From Nostoc sp. ATCC 53789 (GTDB lineage Bacteria; Cyanobacteriota; Cyanobacteriia; Cyanobacteriales; Nostocaceae), in the NCBI RefSeq assembly GCF_009873495.1, contig NZ_CP046710.1, positions 1 to 54,032 of the forward strand: DNA of 54,032 bases, read 5' to 3'. The translations under genes and the position numbers were made by a program. This document shows positions 17,886 to 26,907 of this stretch, piece after piece. The notes below the pieces were generated by a model. The model saw nothing but the letters and a program-made list of their open reading frames with translations, had not been told where the DNA came from and did not search any database. The first letter of the stretch is position 1. The number at the start of each line of letters is the position of its first letter.

Positions 17886-19436
17886 TTATCTAGTAGCTAA
17901 GATTGAGAGTATCATAGTTACTGTTACTGCTGCTATAACTAGTGGACTCATCCTCCTGAGTAAGAATGCTTCACCTCTGTGAAGCCCTACAGCAGTGGCA
18001 GCGAGAATAGTGCGAGTAGGTGCAATCATTGTTGCATGACTACTAGCCGCATTCTGGGCAGCCATTAGCCAATCCAATTGGAGTCCAGACTGAGTACTTA
18101 CCGCTAAGTGTAATTGGGAGAAAAGAGCGTTACTACCTGTATTAGAACCAGTAACCCACCCGCCTAGAGCAGCTAGCCAAGGCGCTACCCACTTATAGCT
18201 ATCACCAAGCATTACTGTTGCGATACCTATAGTTTCTGTCATTCTGCTGATTTGCATAATTTGAGAGGCTATAAGAAAACAAGCAATAGCTAATGCTCCT
18301 GGTATAAACTGTCGCCAAGCTCGCACTGCCGCAATTCGGAATTCTAATACCCCAATACCTAGTATTTTAATAGTAGCAAAGACTGTAATCAGTAAGCTGA
18401 AGCCAGGATTATATAGTAGAGGCAAATGTAGATTGACGATAGGAATTGATAAGACACAGTGGCTCTGAAGCCATACCTTAATGGGTACGATCAGACGGGA
18501 GAATAGTAGAAACGCTGTCAGAATTATGTAGGGTGCCATTACTCGACAAAGAGACAGTTCAGAACTGCTGACTTTTCGTCCAGTAAACTCAATATTTAAG
18601 TTAATGCCAGAGGTCTTTTTTGATTGACTACCAGTAATAGCATATAATATAACTTTTCCTTGTCGCTGATAAACTTCTATCTGTCCCCAGGCTACTATAA
18701 CAGACATAGCTATGACACTGGCAAGTAACCCTGCAAGTTCAATACCTGGAATAAAACTGAACACGTACAGACTGGTAGTTAATACACCACCCACAATAAC
18801 AGCGACTGGCCACCGCCGCTGTAAAGACTTTTTACCACCACTCACTGATAGTGCCACTAGACCATAAAGCATGGGTAGAGGAGCTGTTAATAGAGCTGTG
18901 TAAGCTCCCAATTTACCTGGATCTAATTTAGCTAGCTCTGCTCCAAGAGCTGTACCTATCCCTAATCCACCCCAAGGTACAGCCATTTGACCCAAGATGC
19001 CTAGTATAGCTGAGTGACCTAAGCCAAATTCAAGTGCAACAAAGATCGGAATCACCAAGATAGTACCTACTCCAAATCCACTAACTGACTCTGCAAAAGG
19101 AGCTAACCCCATTACTAACAGTAAAACCTGTAGATCCCTATTAGGAACTAAGCGAGTAATACCCCACCCTAGAATATTCATACCACCTGTAGCTTGCAAC
19201 AGATGGTAAAGCAGCAAACTAGGAAGCAACAGATAGAAAATCAATAAAGAAGCAGATAACCCCTGCCCTAAAGCAATTAGTAATTGTCTGGGAAGTAAGT
19301 GAAAGGGCGGAAAAATAAATGTTAGAACAATAGTAGTCATCAATGTAGCTATTCCAGCCTGTTTGCCATCTCGCTGTAGCACAACTAACGTAAAAATAGA
19401 AACTCCTAAGGGCAGGAGAGCCAGGATTATTTTCAA
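17886..19436 (-). CDS. LctP-family permease (lactate/glycolate permease-like)
   Basis: 516 residues, with about 12-14 hydrophobic helices through the whole length. The start is a TTG with GGGAG 8-10 bases upstream. Signature blocks of the L-lactate permease family include GLAPFAESVSGFGVG, GQMAVPWGGLGIGT and GGWVTGSNTGSNALF, followed by QNAASSHATMIAPTR. These carriers import lactate, glycolate or related small anions with protons. The substrate here is not evident. It ends about 140 bases from the convergent tetR, and its upstream neighbour on the same strand is the haem-oxygenase-like oxidase. Confidence 0.85.
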   Translation of the reverse strand: MKIILALLPLGVSIFTLVVLQRDGKQAGIATLMTTIVLTFIFPPFHLLPRQLLIALGQGLSASLLIFYLLLPSLLLYHLLQATGGMNILGWGITRLVPNRDLQVLLLVMGLAPFAESVSGFGVGTILVIPIFVALEFGLGHSAILGILGQMAVPWGGLGIGTALGAELAKLDPGKLGAYTALLTAPLPMLYGLVALSVSGGKKSLQRRWPVAVIVGGVLTTSLYVFSFIPGIELAGLLASVIAMSVIVAWGQIEVYQRQGKVILYAITGSQSKKTSGINLNIEFTGRKVSSSELSLCRVMAPYIILTAFLLFSRLIVPIKVWLQSHCVLSIPIVNLHLPLLYNPGFSLLITVFATIKILGIGVLEFRIAAVRAWRQFIPGALAIACFLIASQIMQISRMTETIGIATVMLGDSYKWVAPWLAALGGWVTGSNTGSNALFSQLHLAVSTQSGLQLDWLMAAQNAASSHATMIAPTRTILAATAVGLHRGEAFLLRRMSPLVIAAVTVTMILSILATR

Positions 19437-19805
19437 AAGATGCTCCCATTAAAATTGATTAGTGACAAGTTTAATATCTGACTTTTTTCAGCAAGTCTAA
19501 ACTATCTAAATAGGAAGATTTTCCAAATATAACCAATTTTTAGTAATTCATATTTAATGACAATAAATGACGAAAGAATAGAATATTCGGATAGGTTTAA
19601 ATATAAATTAAACTATAAATTTATCTTGTTAAAACCGTGTAAAAAAACTCAATTCATAATTTTAAATAATTGATGTGCATAATGTTACGCACATCAATTC
19701 CAAATGCCCTAAAAATCTATAGTTGAGTTGAGTCTGATGTATAAAATCTCACTCAATATTGTAGGGTGATACCATCTCAAATTCTATTGACAAACGCAGC
19801 ACATA
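19437..19805 (-). other. AT-rich spacer with hairpin between the oxidase and permease genes
   Basis: 370 bases with no gene. AATTGATGTGC (19668-19678) and GCACATCAATT (19689-19699) pair perfectly, and T-rich sequence follows on the minus strand. It could terminate the oxidase transcript or be part of the permease promoter region. Confidence 0.4.
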
Positions 19806-20534
19806 TTAAATTTTAGAGACGGAGATTGTTTCCTGTAATTTAGGTACAGATGCTCTGTAAACATTACTCCAGAATGTGTCCCAATTATGTTTAGCTTTCT
19901 GGTAACCAGCAGCTAGATCACTCACGCAAGAAGGATCAGCATCTGCTACTTCATTAATCGCCTCCCTGACTAGTTGACGATGAATAACATCAGCATCACC
20001 TACATGGAAATTCCAGAATTCCCAATCAATGCTTTTTTTATTATCTTTAATGTAAGGATTCTTAATGAGATTTTTATGCATATTAGCCAGATAAATCTGG
20101 CAAAGGCACTCTCCTCCCATACCGCACAAACCAATAGCATACGCTGGTGACTCATTTAGAGTTAGCTGCTTAATCTCATTAAGCAAAGTAACATTTTCCT
20201 GATTTATTGAACTTTCAAATACATCCTCACTAATACTAATACTAAGAAGGAAATCATCAAATAGTCTTAGGTGTGTATGCTTGTCATTCCCTTCTCCCAA
20301 TTCTTCGGCTAAGATTTTTGCTATCAAGCTTTTCATTTTGCCGTAGGGAAGTTTTGAAACTAAAACACCAAGATTGTCAGGGAAGTCTTTAGTAAAATAC
20401 CGATATTGGAGGCATATGCTCTGTAGAGTCTCCAATGAGGCATTTTGTAAATAATGTAGCTTCTCATCAGCCACATATTCAGTTTCCAATCGAGCATCAT
20501 CTGCAATCGTCCAGAAATCATCGCGTGTAATCAT
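19806..20534 (-). CDS. Haem-oxygenase-like (TENA/HDO fold) iron-containing oxidase
   Basis: 242 residues; GGAG lies 6-9 bases before the ATG. It is an all-helical protein matching the iron-containing redox/Haem_oxygenase-2 group. Candidate metal ligands are E and H in LAEELGEGNDKHTHLRLFDDF, the glutamate in GMGGECLCQIYL, and E, H, D and H in WEFWNFHVGDADVIHR. Members of this fold use a di-iron centre to oxidise amino acids or fatty acids, often in natural product pathways. The substrate cannot be read from the sequence. A tandem operator array lies just upstream, so it is the most heavily regulated gene of the cluster. Confidence 0.7.
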   Translation of the reverse strand: MITRDDFWTIADDARLETEYVADEKLHYLQNASLETLQSICLQYRYFTKDFPDNLGVLVSKLPYGKMKSLIAKILAEELGEGNDKHTHLRLFDDFLLSISISEDVFESSINQENVTLLNEIKQLTLNESPAYAIGLCGMGGECLCQIYLANMHKNLIKNPYIKDNKKSIDWEFWNFHVGDADVIHRQLVREAINEVADADPSCVSDLAAGYQKAKHNWDTFWSNVYRASVPKLQETISVSKI

Positions 20535-20738
20535 TAAAATCTCCTAAATACTAAAAAAATGTTTTTTGATTCAGAAATACTGTTACTAGAACAGCAAAGC
20601 TTTAGAAGCAAGTTATTTCCTGATAACTAAGCTTTTTATAGTAGCTACTTCTAAAGGTTTTGCAATGAGCATGGAACATCCTCTTCATTACCTCCATACA
20701 TTTTTAATTCCATTGAGAAAATGCTTACAGACTCAGCC

Positions 20739-20960
20739 CCATCTAGTAGGTAAATTACCATCTAGTAGGTAGATAAATGAAATGAACAATCGTACAGAGA
20801 GTTACGCACTTGCTGGAAGTTTTACTAGATAAACACTCTGTCCATCAATATTTTTCCGTCTCAGAACACTTAGTAGATAGATTACCATCTAGTAGATAGA
20901 TTACCATCTAGTAGATAGATTACCATCTAGTAGATAGATTACCATCTAGTAGATAGATTT
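20739..20960. repeat. Operator array: 19-bp tandem repeats with ATCTA-N-TAGAT-type cores
   Basis: Two units of CCATCTAGTAGGTAAATTA type run from 20739 to 20776. After a 90-base gap, a partial unit at about 20869 is followed by four perfect 19-bp units (20885, 20904, 20923, 20942) of CCATCTAGTAGATAGATTA. Each complete unit of the second block contains the same palindrome that lies upstream of the GST operon. The array sits 200-430 bases upstream of the oxidase gene. The likely ligand is the TetR protein encoded at 17132. The repeats could instead be TnsB sites, but the single copy 4 kb away in a promoter region speaks for an operator. Confidence 0.65.
20781..20853 (+). repeat. Direct repeat copy A flanking the Tn7-like genes
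   Basis: About 73 bases that align without gaps, at roughly 75 % identity by eye, with 26251-26323. Both start with an ATG-led frame (NNRTESYALAGSFTR then stop here), which suggests remnants of one coding sequence. It lies in the gap of the operator array. Confidence 0.5.
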
Positions 20961-21317
20961 GGGTACATTTGTGCTTTTACCCCTTGGATGACCAAATTGT
21001 GAATCATACCCTGACCAAAAATTAACGACATTTCAAGGGTTATAGCCTAAACAGAACATAAAACTTTGCATAAGATTGTGTCCGCGTGTCCTGATTGTGA
21101 ATCATAATAAAGCCTAGAGTTGTCACAACTAAAAACCGAAAACTTCTCCCGAATAATTCTCTAAAAATGACTAATAGGTACAACTTAGATGACAAAATAT
21201 GGTTCAAAGTGACTAAGATATGATTCAATTCGCGTCTTCTTGGTGTTTTGAGAAGACTGTTATGAAGTTTGTGAATTCCCTGTATCACATAGGTCACGCC
21301 AAGGAGGTGAGGCTCAA
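20961..21317. other. Upstream region of tnsAB
   Basis: About 350 bases. TTGTGAATCAT occurs twice (near 20997 and 21096), and there are further loosely repeated words, as expected of a transposon end or a promoter region. I could not define a terminal TGT or a complete set of TnsB sites. GGAGG at about 21303 serves as the tnsAB ribosome binding site. Confidence 0.35.
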
Positions 21318-24035
21318 ATGAACGAATTCGAGTTTGAAGATTGGTGTAGGCAACAGCAACTAGCAACCCACACCATTGATTTGATTGCACTCCTCAGGAA
21401 ATCCCCACCCTCACGTCGGGTACAAGGACGAACCAAGAACGTTTGTGGCGTGTATCCTAGTTCTAAAATGGGGGTCACAATTCAATTCGAGAGCCATACA
21501 GTGGAATTATGGGCGATTTACCTGATGGAACACGACCCCAAAGTTTTAGAGTTCTACGACCAGCCACCACCATTCAAAATCCAGTACAAAAATCAAGCAG
21601 GGCGTAATATCGGTCACTATCATACCCCTGACTTTTTTGTATTACGTCATGATGGTGCGTGCTGGGAGGAGTGGAAAACAGTTAAGGAAGTAGAGAAATT
21701 AGCACAAAAATATCCTGGGCGTTATCAAAAAACAGCATCCGGTCATTGGCGTTGCCCACCAGGAGAAGCCCACGCATCACAATTTGGTCTAAAATACTGC
21801 GTTCGTACTGATGCCGAATTGAATCCCGTTTTTACCCAGAACTTAATGTTTTTGTCGGATTACCTAGGATTTAAATCAAATTTGACAACAAATGTACACT
21901 CGATAGTTCTGGCTTACCTGGAAGCAAATCCAGGAATAACGATTGCGGCATTGCTACAAGAATTAAATGATGTATGTGCCAATGACATATACATCATGAT
22001 TGCAACTGAGCTTCTGTACGTGGATTTGTTTGCTGTCCCCTTAGTTGAACATTGGCGGACACGATTATGGGTAAGTCAACAAACTCATGACGCTTATACA
22101 CACGTATCTGTTGTAGGAGTGACTACAAAGAACGCTCCCAATAGTCTCACAACACTGCTACCTAACACAGCCCTTGAGTGGGATTCGGCGCTATGGACTT
22201 TAGTAAACTATGGCGAGACCACAACCACGCTATTACCAGAGTCAGGCTTCCCAATACAGTTACCCACAGCATTTTTTCTCCAGTTATTCGACAGTGGCAC
22301 CATTAAAATCCATAACGGAGTTACAGATGCAACTATAAATGAAACAGTACGTACTTTAATGGAGGCCGCTTCTCCTGTTCACTTAAAAGAAGCGAACCGA
22401 AAATTTAATATAGTACAGGCATATTTTCAGCGCCATACAGATATCTATCAAGACATCAAAGAGCGTACCTTGCGTAGATGGGTACAACAGTTCCGTGAAG
22501 CAGAAGCAAGTTTAGGTTGCGGTTATGTTGGGTTACTACCACGGACACATCAGCAAGGGAATCGTCAACCAAAATCGCCCACAGATTCAAGTGAATTATT
22601 AGATAAATTTATTAAAGAGCATTTTGAAACACCAAGACAAGCGACAGGCGCTTCAGTATATCGGGCGTATGTCAGAACCTGTACAGCATTAAATATACAA
22701 CCCCTTAGTAACCGCACTTTCTACCAGCGTTTAAAAAAGCGCCCAACTCATGAGCAGACATTAAAGCGTCAGGGAGCAAAAGCCGCATACGCAACAGAGC
22801 CTTTTGTATGGGAACTAGCTTTAAATACACGTCCTCACGGAAACCGGCCTCTGGAGATAGTCCATATTGACCATACCGAACTCGATATTGAATTACGCTC
22901 ACTTGCTACAGGTCGGCTACTTGGGCGACCTTGGCTAACATTACTGACCGATGCCTATTCCCGGCGAATCTTGGCAGTTTATCTGACTTTTGATGCACCT
23001 TCTTACAGGTCTTGCATGATGGGGCTACGTATTTTAGTCCAGCGCCAAGGTCGTTTTCCCTCAACATTGGTTGTAGATGGTGGCAAAGAATTCCACAGTA
23101 TATACTTTGACACCTTGCTGGCACGTTACCACTGCACCAAGAAAACAAGACCTGGTGGCAAACCCCGCTTTGGGTCAGTAATTGAACGATTATTTGGGAC
23201 GACAAATACTGAATTTATCTATAACCTACTAGGTAATACCCAAGCAAGTAAACAGCCCCGCCAACTCACCAAAACTGTTGACCCAAAACAGTTAGCTGTT
23301 TGGAATTTGGGAGATTTATATACTTACCTGACCCAGTGGGCTTACTCCATTTACGACTCAAATCATCACGACTCATTAGGTGCCTCTCCAGGCGTTGTTT
23401 ATAACGAAGGGTTGTCAATTGCAGGAGAACGGTTGCACCGAAGTATTGCTTATAACGAAGAGTTCTTCATGGCAACACGTCCTTCCACCCCTAAAGGTCA
23501 AGCGAAAGTTCAGCCGGGATATGGGATTAAAGTCAATTATCTCTACTATTGGAGTGATGCTTTCCGCAATCCAAATGTAGAAAAAACATTAGTACCAGTA
23601 CGCTACGACCCTTTTGATATGGGAGTTGCTTACGCCTATGTTGATGGGCGTTGGGTGAGATGTATCTCTCAGTATTACAGTACTTTCGTTGGACGCACTG
23701 AAAAAGAAGTGTTGTTAGCGGCACAAGAAATTAGGCAATTGAACAAACGTAGCGCCACGGCGACAAATTTGAACGCTAAACATTTAGCTGACTTCATTGC
23801 CAATGTCCAAGAACATGAAGCCTTGTTGCTGCAAAGATTGCGTGATTTGGAAAGTAAACGCTTACTAGAGAATTTAACGTCTAGTAATTCTTCAGACTCA
23901 TCAGTAAACCAAGTAAAGGAAAGGTTGGCTGTATTGGCACAACAGAGTGAAGATGTTGCATCGCAGCACGTATCATCTCGAAACGTTGAACCGTTGGATC
24001 TAAGTTCACTGCCAATATTAGCGGAATACAAATAG
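21318..24035 (+). CDS. Fused TnsA-TnsB transposase of a Tn7-like element
   Basis: 905 residues combining the two enzymes that cut a Tn7-like element. Residues 45-170 are TnsA-like: E58/E63, HTPDFFV with D105, and EEWK with E118 and K120 form the restriction-like site that cuts the 5' ends. From about residue 380 the protein is TnsB-like, with HTH segments and an RNase H-fold DDE domain: D near 518 (VHIDHTE), D near 587 (VVDGGKEF) and E near 622 (GSVIERLFG). A helical C-terminal tail (VQEHEALLLQRLRDLESKR) may contact TnsC. Natural TnsA-TnsB fusions are known in some CRISPR-associated and other Tn7-like transposons. The tnsC ATG follows the stop directly. No tniQ or cas gene is visible. Confidence 0.9.
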   Translation: MNEFEFEDWCRQQQLATHTIDLIALLRKSPPSRRVQGRTKNVCGVYPSSKMGVTIQFESHTVELWAIYLMEHDPKVLEFYDQPPPFKIQYKNQAGRNIGHYHTPDFFVLRHDGACWEEWKTVKEVEKLAQKYPGRYQKTASGHWRCPPGEAHASQFGLKYCVRTDAELNPVFTQNLMFLSDYLGFKSNLTTNVHSIVLAYLEANPGITIAALLQELNDVCANDIYIMIATELLYVDLFAVPLVEHWRTRLWVSQQTHDAYTHVSVVGVTTKNAPNSLTTLLPNTALEWDSALWTLVNYGETTTTLLPESGFPIQLPTAFFLQLFDSGTIKIHNGVTDATINETVRTLMEAASPVHLKEANRKFNIVQAYFQRHTDIYQDIKERTLRRWVQQFREAEASLGCGYVGLLPRTHQQGNRQPKSPTDSSELLDKFIKEHFETPRQATGASVYRAYVRTCTALNIQPLSNRTFYQRLKKRPTHEQTLKRQGAKAAYATEPFVWELALNTRPHGNRPLEIVHIDHTELDIELRSLATGRLLGRPWLTLLTDAYSRRILAVYLTFDAPSYRSCMMGLRILVQRQGRFPSTLVVDGGKEFHSIYFDTLLARYHCTKKTRPGGKPRFGSVIERLFGTTNTEFIYNLLGNTQASKQPRQLTKTVDPKQLAVWNLGDLYTYLTQWAYSIYDSNHHDSLGASPGVVYNEGLSIAGERLHRSIAYNEEFFMATRPSTPKGQAKVQPGYGIKVNYLYYWSDAFRNPNVEKTLVPVRYDPFDMGVAYAYVDGRWVRCISQYYSTFVGRTEKEVLLAAQEIRQLNKRSATATNLNAKHLADFIANVQEHEALLLQRLRDLESKRLLENLTSSNSSDSSVNQVKERLAVLAQQSEDVASQHVSSRNVEPLDLSSLPILAEYK

Positions 24036-25502
24036 ATGGATTTAAACAGGAACAGGAGCGATGACATCAACTTACTTACTCAATTTAAGGAGTATGCAGT
24101 TTTACATCCACAGTTAGCACGGGTAGATATGCTGCTCATGCGTGCGATTCGAGAACCTGCTGGATTTGCTCATGTGTTGGTGTATGGGCCAAGTGGTGTG
24201 GGCAAGACGACGATGATACGGCAAATTGCCCGACGTTTAAATGCTCCTCACAGTGAGGATTTAGCAAAGAATTCCTCAAGCTACCGCAACGGTTATGTAC
24301 CTCAATTACCTCTTTTACTGATAGAGACACGTCCACCTGACAGTGGGGTGTTTAATCGAACTGACTATTACCGGACTGCGCTGAAGCTTTTGAATGAGCC
24401 ATTCTACGAGCGTCGTAGCATTGTAGACATTGATACATCGGAGGCATGGGAGAAAAAAGGGCGTGGACGTAGTAGCAAAGCTTCCCAGTTTAATGATTCT
24501 CCAGAACTGCGCCACGCATTAGAAGAAGCGATGACCAAACGTGGTGTACGTGCGGTTATCCTTGATGAAGCGCAACATTTAATGAAGATTGGGACTGGAA
24601 GTAATGCTGGCAAGCTTTTAGACCAGTTGGATTGGATTAAATCCATGACGAATGTTACGGGTGTTTTACACATCCTGATTGGTACTTACGAACTGTTAAA
24701 TTTCCGCAATTTAAGTGGTCAAGCATCTCGGCGCGGTCTAGATATCCACTTTCCGCGCTATTTGTACCAAAATGAACAAGACCGTTTGGATTTTCAAGCC
24801 GCTTTATTGGCTCTTTTGAAGCAAGTACCTCTTGATATTAATATTCCCGAATTAATGCAGCATTGGCTTTACTTCTATGAACATTCTATTGGCTGTCTTG
24901 GAGTACTAAAAGACTGGCTCATCCGAACTGTGGCGGCGGCATTAGATGATGGAAATCAAGCTTTAACTTTAAAACAATTACACGAACATACCCTAACGCT
25001 AGCGCAGTGCGAACGTATGGCAATAGAAGCAACTGAGGGCGAAGAAAAACTTAGCTATATGGAGAGCCGTCGCGAACACTTATGGCATTTGCTACAAATA
25101 GGAATGGGTTCAACGGATGTACCGACTAATGCAGTCCCTCCTGAAACTCCGTTGGTCGGTAGTGAAATCACTTCATCGCAAACAGAGTCACCACCTAAAA
25201 CAAAGCGGACTCGGAAAAAGCCAAACGTACCTGCACCACAAGAATTCACGACCACAACAGCAAACGAGATCCCTGTAGAGCCAGCCCCAAAAAAGAAGCA
25301 GACTCGCAAAAAAACTACATCTACTCAAACACTTGAAATTACTGATACACCACTTAGTAATTCCAGTGCTGACCTTCAGATGATAACCCAGGAGACGCAA
25401 CAGCAAACAGATAAGAGCCGCGAGAAAAAGTCAGGCACACGGGTTGGGCAACGCAAACCCAAGCGAGACACTGTTGGGCATGAATCGCAGTCAACGACAT
25501 AA
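24036..25502 (+). CDS. tnsC: TnsC-type AAA+ ATPase of the Tn7-like element
   Basis: 488 residues. GPSGVGKTTMIR (about 50-61) is the Walker A, VILDEAQHLM (about 173) the Walker B with its catalytic glutamate, followed by sensor-like HILIGTYELLNF. TnsC joins the transposase to a target-selection protein and controls target choice. The last 130 residues are low in complexity, rich in T, P, K and Q with repeated KKKQTRKK-like basic blocks, unusually long for TnsC and possibly DNA-binding. It directly follows tnsAB with no gap. Its stop codon lies inside a 14-base inverted repeat arm. The TniQ/TnsD partner expected next to it is missing. Confidence 0.88.
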   Translation: MDLNRNRSDDINLLTQFKEYAVLHPQLARVDMLLMRAIREPAGFAHVLVYGPSGVGKTTMIRQIARRLNAPHSEDLAKNSSSYRNGYVPQLPLLLIETRPPDSGVFNRTDYYRTALKLLNEPFYERRSIVDIDTSEAWEKKGRGRSSKASQFNDSPELRHALEEAMTKRGVRAVILDEAQHLMKIGTGSNAGKLLDQLDWIKSMTNVTGVLHILIGTYELLNFRNLSGQASRRGLDIHFPRYLYQNEQDRLDFQAALLALLKQVPLDINIPELMQHWLYFYEHSIGCLGVLKDWLIRTVAAALDDGNQALTLKQLHEHTLTLAQCERMAIEATEGEEKLSYMESRREHLWHLLQIGMGSTDVPTNAVPPETPLVGSEITSSQTESPPKTKRTRKKPNVPAPQEFTTTTANEIPVEPAPKKKQTRKKTTSTQTLEITDTPLSNSSADLQMITQETQQQTDKSREKKSGTRVGQRKPKRDTVGHESQSTT

Positions 25503-25628
25503 GAATGATAATCATTGGGTGGGGGAAGAAGCTGCCGTCGGCAGCTTCTTCCCATTCTCTTTATTAATGAGACAAGGGTGAGCCTTGCTCACCCTTGTCT
25601 CCCCCTAACTATACGATTATCATTCTTA
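25500..25628. repeat. Branched palindrome after tnsC: outer stem with two inner hairpins
   Basis: TAAGAATGATAATC (25500-25513) and GATTATCATTCTTA (25615-25628) are perfect inverted arms. Between them are two strong perfect hairpins: GGGAAGAAGCTGCC (25523-25536) with its complement 25540-25553, and GAGACAAGGGTGAG (25569-25582) with its complement 25588-25601. Either hairpin could end tnsC transcription, but the nested design suggests a MITE or a structured RNA. Confidence 0.75.
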
Positions 25629-25791
25629 CAACTCATGTCTCAAGTATGAAGTATATCTTGTCCTAAGTGCTTCTGAAGTATTTCGTGACCGTTTGGCTAA
25701 ATTATCGTTCAAATCACAACATTTATTTAGCTCACATTCCACAATTATTCGTTTTGCATTACTGAAATGTCATGTGGGGTAGCCACCGAGA

Positions 25792-25837
25792 GAGGTAGAG
25801 TCGAGGGGAATAGCAACATTCCCCTCGACTCTACCTC
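25792..25837. repeat. Perfect 20-bp inverted repeat
   Basis: Arms GAGGTAGAGTCGAGGGGAAT (25792-25811) and its exact complement (25818-25837) are separated by 6 bases. Outside it, GTGGGGTAGCCACCG (about 25773) faces GGTGGCCACCC (about 25979) as an imperfect outer pair. The design repeats that of 25500-25628. Confidence 0.7.
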
Positions 25838-26250
25838 CGATACTGTTGGCGGAAGTGTTACAAAGGCATAAACAAAAGTATTACAACTAAAAGACGCAAT
25901 AACAGATTGAAGGTTTGAGCTTAAATAATACTTGTATTTAAAAACACTTAGTAGATTCGCTAACGGTATCGGATACCCGGTGGCCACCCATGTGGGTGAT
26001 GGGGAGACGAGTTGACTATCACTAACTTTTTACTGTTGGTAGAGGCTGTTTTTAGCTTACAACACTGATTAGACAGGCAGGAGTGAACCCCGTTGCTAGA
26101 GAAAGTCCATAATATTCTCCAAATTTAAGTGAGTGAATAGACTTGTCCGATTTGAACTGTTGAGAACTTATCAGAGCTTAGTTAGGGTTTTATGCAGTTA
26201 AAGAAACAATTTACTTTTCTTTACATTATCGCTCGTGAGTATCGGGGTCA

Positions 26251-26323
26251 AATGAGCAATCGTACAGATAGTTACGCTAAGGCTGCAACCCTTACTAGGC
26301 AAGCATTCTGTCAATCGATCTAT
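26251..26323 (+). repeat. Direct repeat copy B flanking the Tn7-like genes
   Basis: Same orientation as 20781-20853 and 5470 bases from it. The frame from its ATG reads SNRTDSYAKAATLTRQAFC and continues for about 15 codons, longer than in copy A. The matches are spread evenly with codon-like differences, so both may derive from one ancestral gene end. Confidence 0.5.
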
Positions 26324-26907
26324 TTTAGCAATTCTCAATGTACCAATTAACCTATAGGCTATTTGGTGCAGCAAGGCTTTCAAGCTCCTAAATTTCAGAG
26401 ACTTCAATTGGTACAGTTTTATTCCTGGCGATCGCAGTATTGAAAGTGGCTCATCAAGTCGTTAGCTGTAGCGAACTGCAAACATCGGGACATGAAACTG
26501 CAAATAAGAGGGGTCTCAAAACCACATTATCTGCAAATGAAACCACATTATGGTTCTTGTCAGATTTTGGTGATGATGAAAGGTTACGCACTTTAAGGCA
26601 GATAGCAGATGGCAGAAGGTTTTAAGACGTTTTGTTATCCGAGCGTAGGACTTGTGACTAAGACGGGCGATCGCAAGAAGGCTTTTTTGTGATGCAGATT
26701 TTCTATAATTCTTGCACTGCTTCAATTTTGGGAATTTTTCCTTCCTTCTGCCGTCTGGCTTCTACCTTGCCCTAACCAAGATTACCAAAATTTGCCAAGA
26801 CCCTTAATCCTGCTTCAAATGAAATTATAGTTGCATTTAATTCTGGCTGAAAATAGTGATAATTGCAGGTTGAGGAATTTATAATTGCAGGTCGCTACAC
26901 CTATTAC

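Larger units (their letters stand above)
25629..26907. other. Gene-free region downstream of the Tn7-like genes
   Basis: About 1.28 kb with no convincing gene. It holds the second palindrome, the second copy of the 73-base direct repeat, three CTGCAAA words (about 26468, 26494, 26529) with AAACCACATTAT twice, and ATAATTGCAGGT twice just before the relaxase end. Some of these may be TnsB sites of a transposon end, but I could not define the terminus. Confidence 0.4.

Noticed and set aside
20739..20960. CRISPR array
   Set aside because: The 19-bp units are directly adjacent with no spacers, and no cas genes are nearby; the units are palindromic operators.
21040..21390. 116-codon minus-strand frame before tnsAB
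   Set aside because: It overlaps the start of tnsAB and the region with repeated words; no domain or ribosome binding site supports it.
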